Positions 63,113-64,000 of a stretch of 64,000 bases of DNA are shown piece after piece. Location: NCBI GenBank assembly GCA_029962745.1, contig CM057152.1, forward strand, positions 23,951,176-24,015,175, written 5' to 3'. Each line of letters starts with the position of its first letter. Positions within the stretch are counted from its first letter, which is position 1. The notes under the pieces are model-generated. The model was not told the DNA's origin and did not search any database. It saw nothing but the letters and a program-made list of their open reading frames with translations. The position numbers were made by a program, and so were the translations under genes. This stretch comes from Echinometra lucunter. Taxonomy: Eukaryota > Echinodermata > Echinoidea > Camarodonta > Echinometridae.

Positions 63113-64000
63113 GTCATCATTCTTATATCAATTATTGGATCAAATTGACTAAGAATGGGAATTTGGGATTTGTTAAAATTATTAATCGTTGATTTTGGAG
63201 ACAGTCTCTGGTGTGATCTTGCCAGTGGAAGAAAATATGTTTAGTCATTTATTTTATATGATTGAAATCATGCTTATTTTACCTGCTAGATAAAATACAC
63301 TTCATCTGGGATGTCATGTTTGGATAAGATTCTATATTTCAGAAAAAATTGAAAAGATAAAAACAGTCATTAATGTATCATCTGATCCATAAGTTAGCTT
63401 TGTTCACTTGGGGTATAGCAGAAAAGTTCTCCACTTCATCATAGGAAAAAGAAGGCTCTAGTGAAATCATGTAAATAGGAAAACACTGCCTTAGCTAAAG
63501 CTTTATTTAAGTGAAAAGAGGAAGAAATAAAGAGAAAGAATTTATCCATTTAAATATTTTGTCATTTATCTCTGTTTAGCTATTCATAATCACCATTCAT
63601 GATTCTCTAATAACCATTTCACCGAATCATGATTACCTGACATGATTTAAAAGTTCCCTTCATTCATTTTAGATGTAATGTTTGAATGAAATATTCCCCA
63701 TTCAATAATTTGAACTACACATACAGTAAATTCATATATCAATTGTTTGATCAGATGAGTCTTTCAGTGGCCAAGAAGGAAGTGTTTGCGTTTAGTCCTT
63801 GCAAATTTTGAAGCCTTCTTCAGCATACTCTTGTAAATGCTAGAGATTTGGTCTTAGTTTATTTTCATCTAAGTGAAATCATGCTGATTTGACGTCCTAA
63901 ATGAAATACACAAATCCATCTGAGATGTAATATTTGGATAAGATGTGTATTTCTTTGGAGAAATCAGATAGTCACTGAAGTACCTTAATGGTAGCTTTAT
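63113..64000 (+). repeat. 1.1-kb repeat array, continuation to window end
   Basis: Continues as half B then half A (anchor near 63670; TGGCCAAGAAGGAAGTG at 63768) and runs off the window. The variant at 63340-63440 (ATCTGATCCATAAGTTAGC, TTCACTTGGGGTATAGC) closely matches 12327-12400 in the left block, linking the two plus-oriented blocks. Confidence 0.9.

Overview
This 64-kb window is AT-rich eukaryotic scaffold sequence, broken by four arbitrary 500-N gaps (7454-7953, 19393-19892, 51113-51612, 62613-63112). It has intron-split exon fragments, many mobile-element remnants and long satellite-like arrays. The style suggests a marine invertebrate animal, possibly an echinoderm. That placement is an inference; no marker gene in the window fixes it. 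There is no bacterial-type gene organisation, rRNA, tRNA or CRISPR, and nearly all open frames here are chance frames in repeats.

Layout. (1) 1-7453: mostly single-copy DNA. It holds a local duplication (about 10-465 and 1268-1650), a 113-bp foldback element flanked by TTA (229-341), two minus-strand exons of a frameshifted Myb/SANT-like (trihelix-type) DNA-binding gene (5924-5449 and 4791-4340), and a large foldback element cut by the first gap (about 6951-7453). (2) 8047-19392: a plus-oriented tandem array of a ~1.1-kb repeat. It is interrupted by a TIR element (8753-9507), a 1.75-kb insertion (10573-12326), a hairpin-capped deletion (15607-15641) and a TTAA-flanked element (about 17912-18393). 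(3) 19893-26560: a second array with a ~385-bp unit, first in plus orientation (about nine copies), then a ~1.1-kb centre, then about five copies in minus orientation. (4) 26640-45525: 17 units of the 1.1-kb repeat in minus orientation. Regions 2-4 therefore form a very large imperfect palindrome centred near 23.9 kb. (5) 45526-51112: mostly single-copy DNA with a cluster of GTGGTCA motifs, dispersed repeats with poly-G tracts, and one convincing 82-codon minus-strand exon (50043-49798). (6) 51613-64000: the 1.1-kb repeat again in plus orientation, with a 1.7-kb tandem duplication, one copy of which carries an 80-bp fragment of a LINE endonuclease.

The main unexplained signals are inside the two repeats. 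Each 1.1-kb unit is an ancient dimer of ~500- and ~590-bp halves. One half carries a near-invariant polypyrimidine-CAG / three variable bases / GTAAGT module, like a 3-nt microexon. It is recognisable in 33 units, 29 with an intact donor-like GTAAG, and the three bases take at least seven states. The other half often has a CAG|GTWTRA juxtaposition resembling a recursive-splicing site. Each 385-bp unit carries three AGGTCA half-sites (DR4 plus DR2), so the array is a dense potential nuclear-receptor binding platform. Function is not shown for either.
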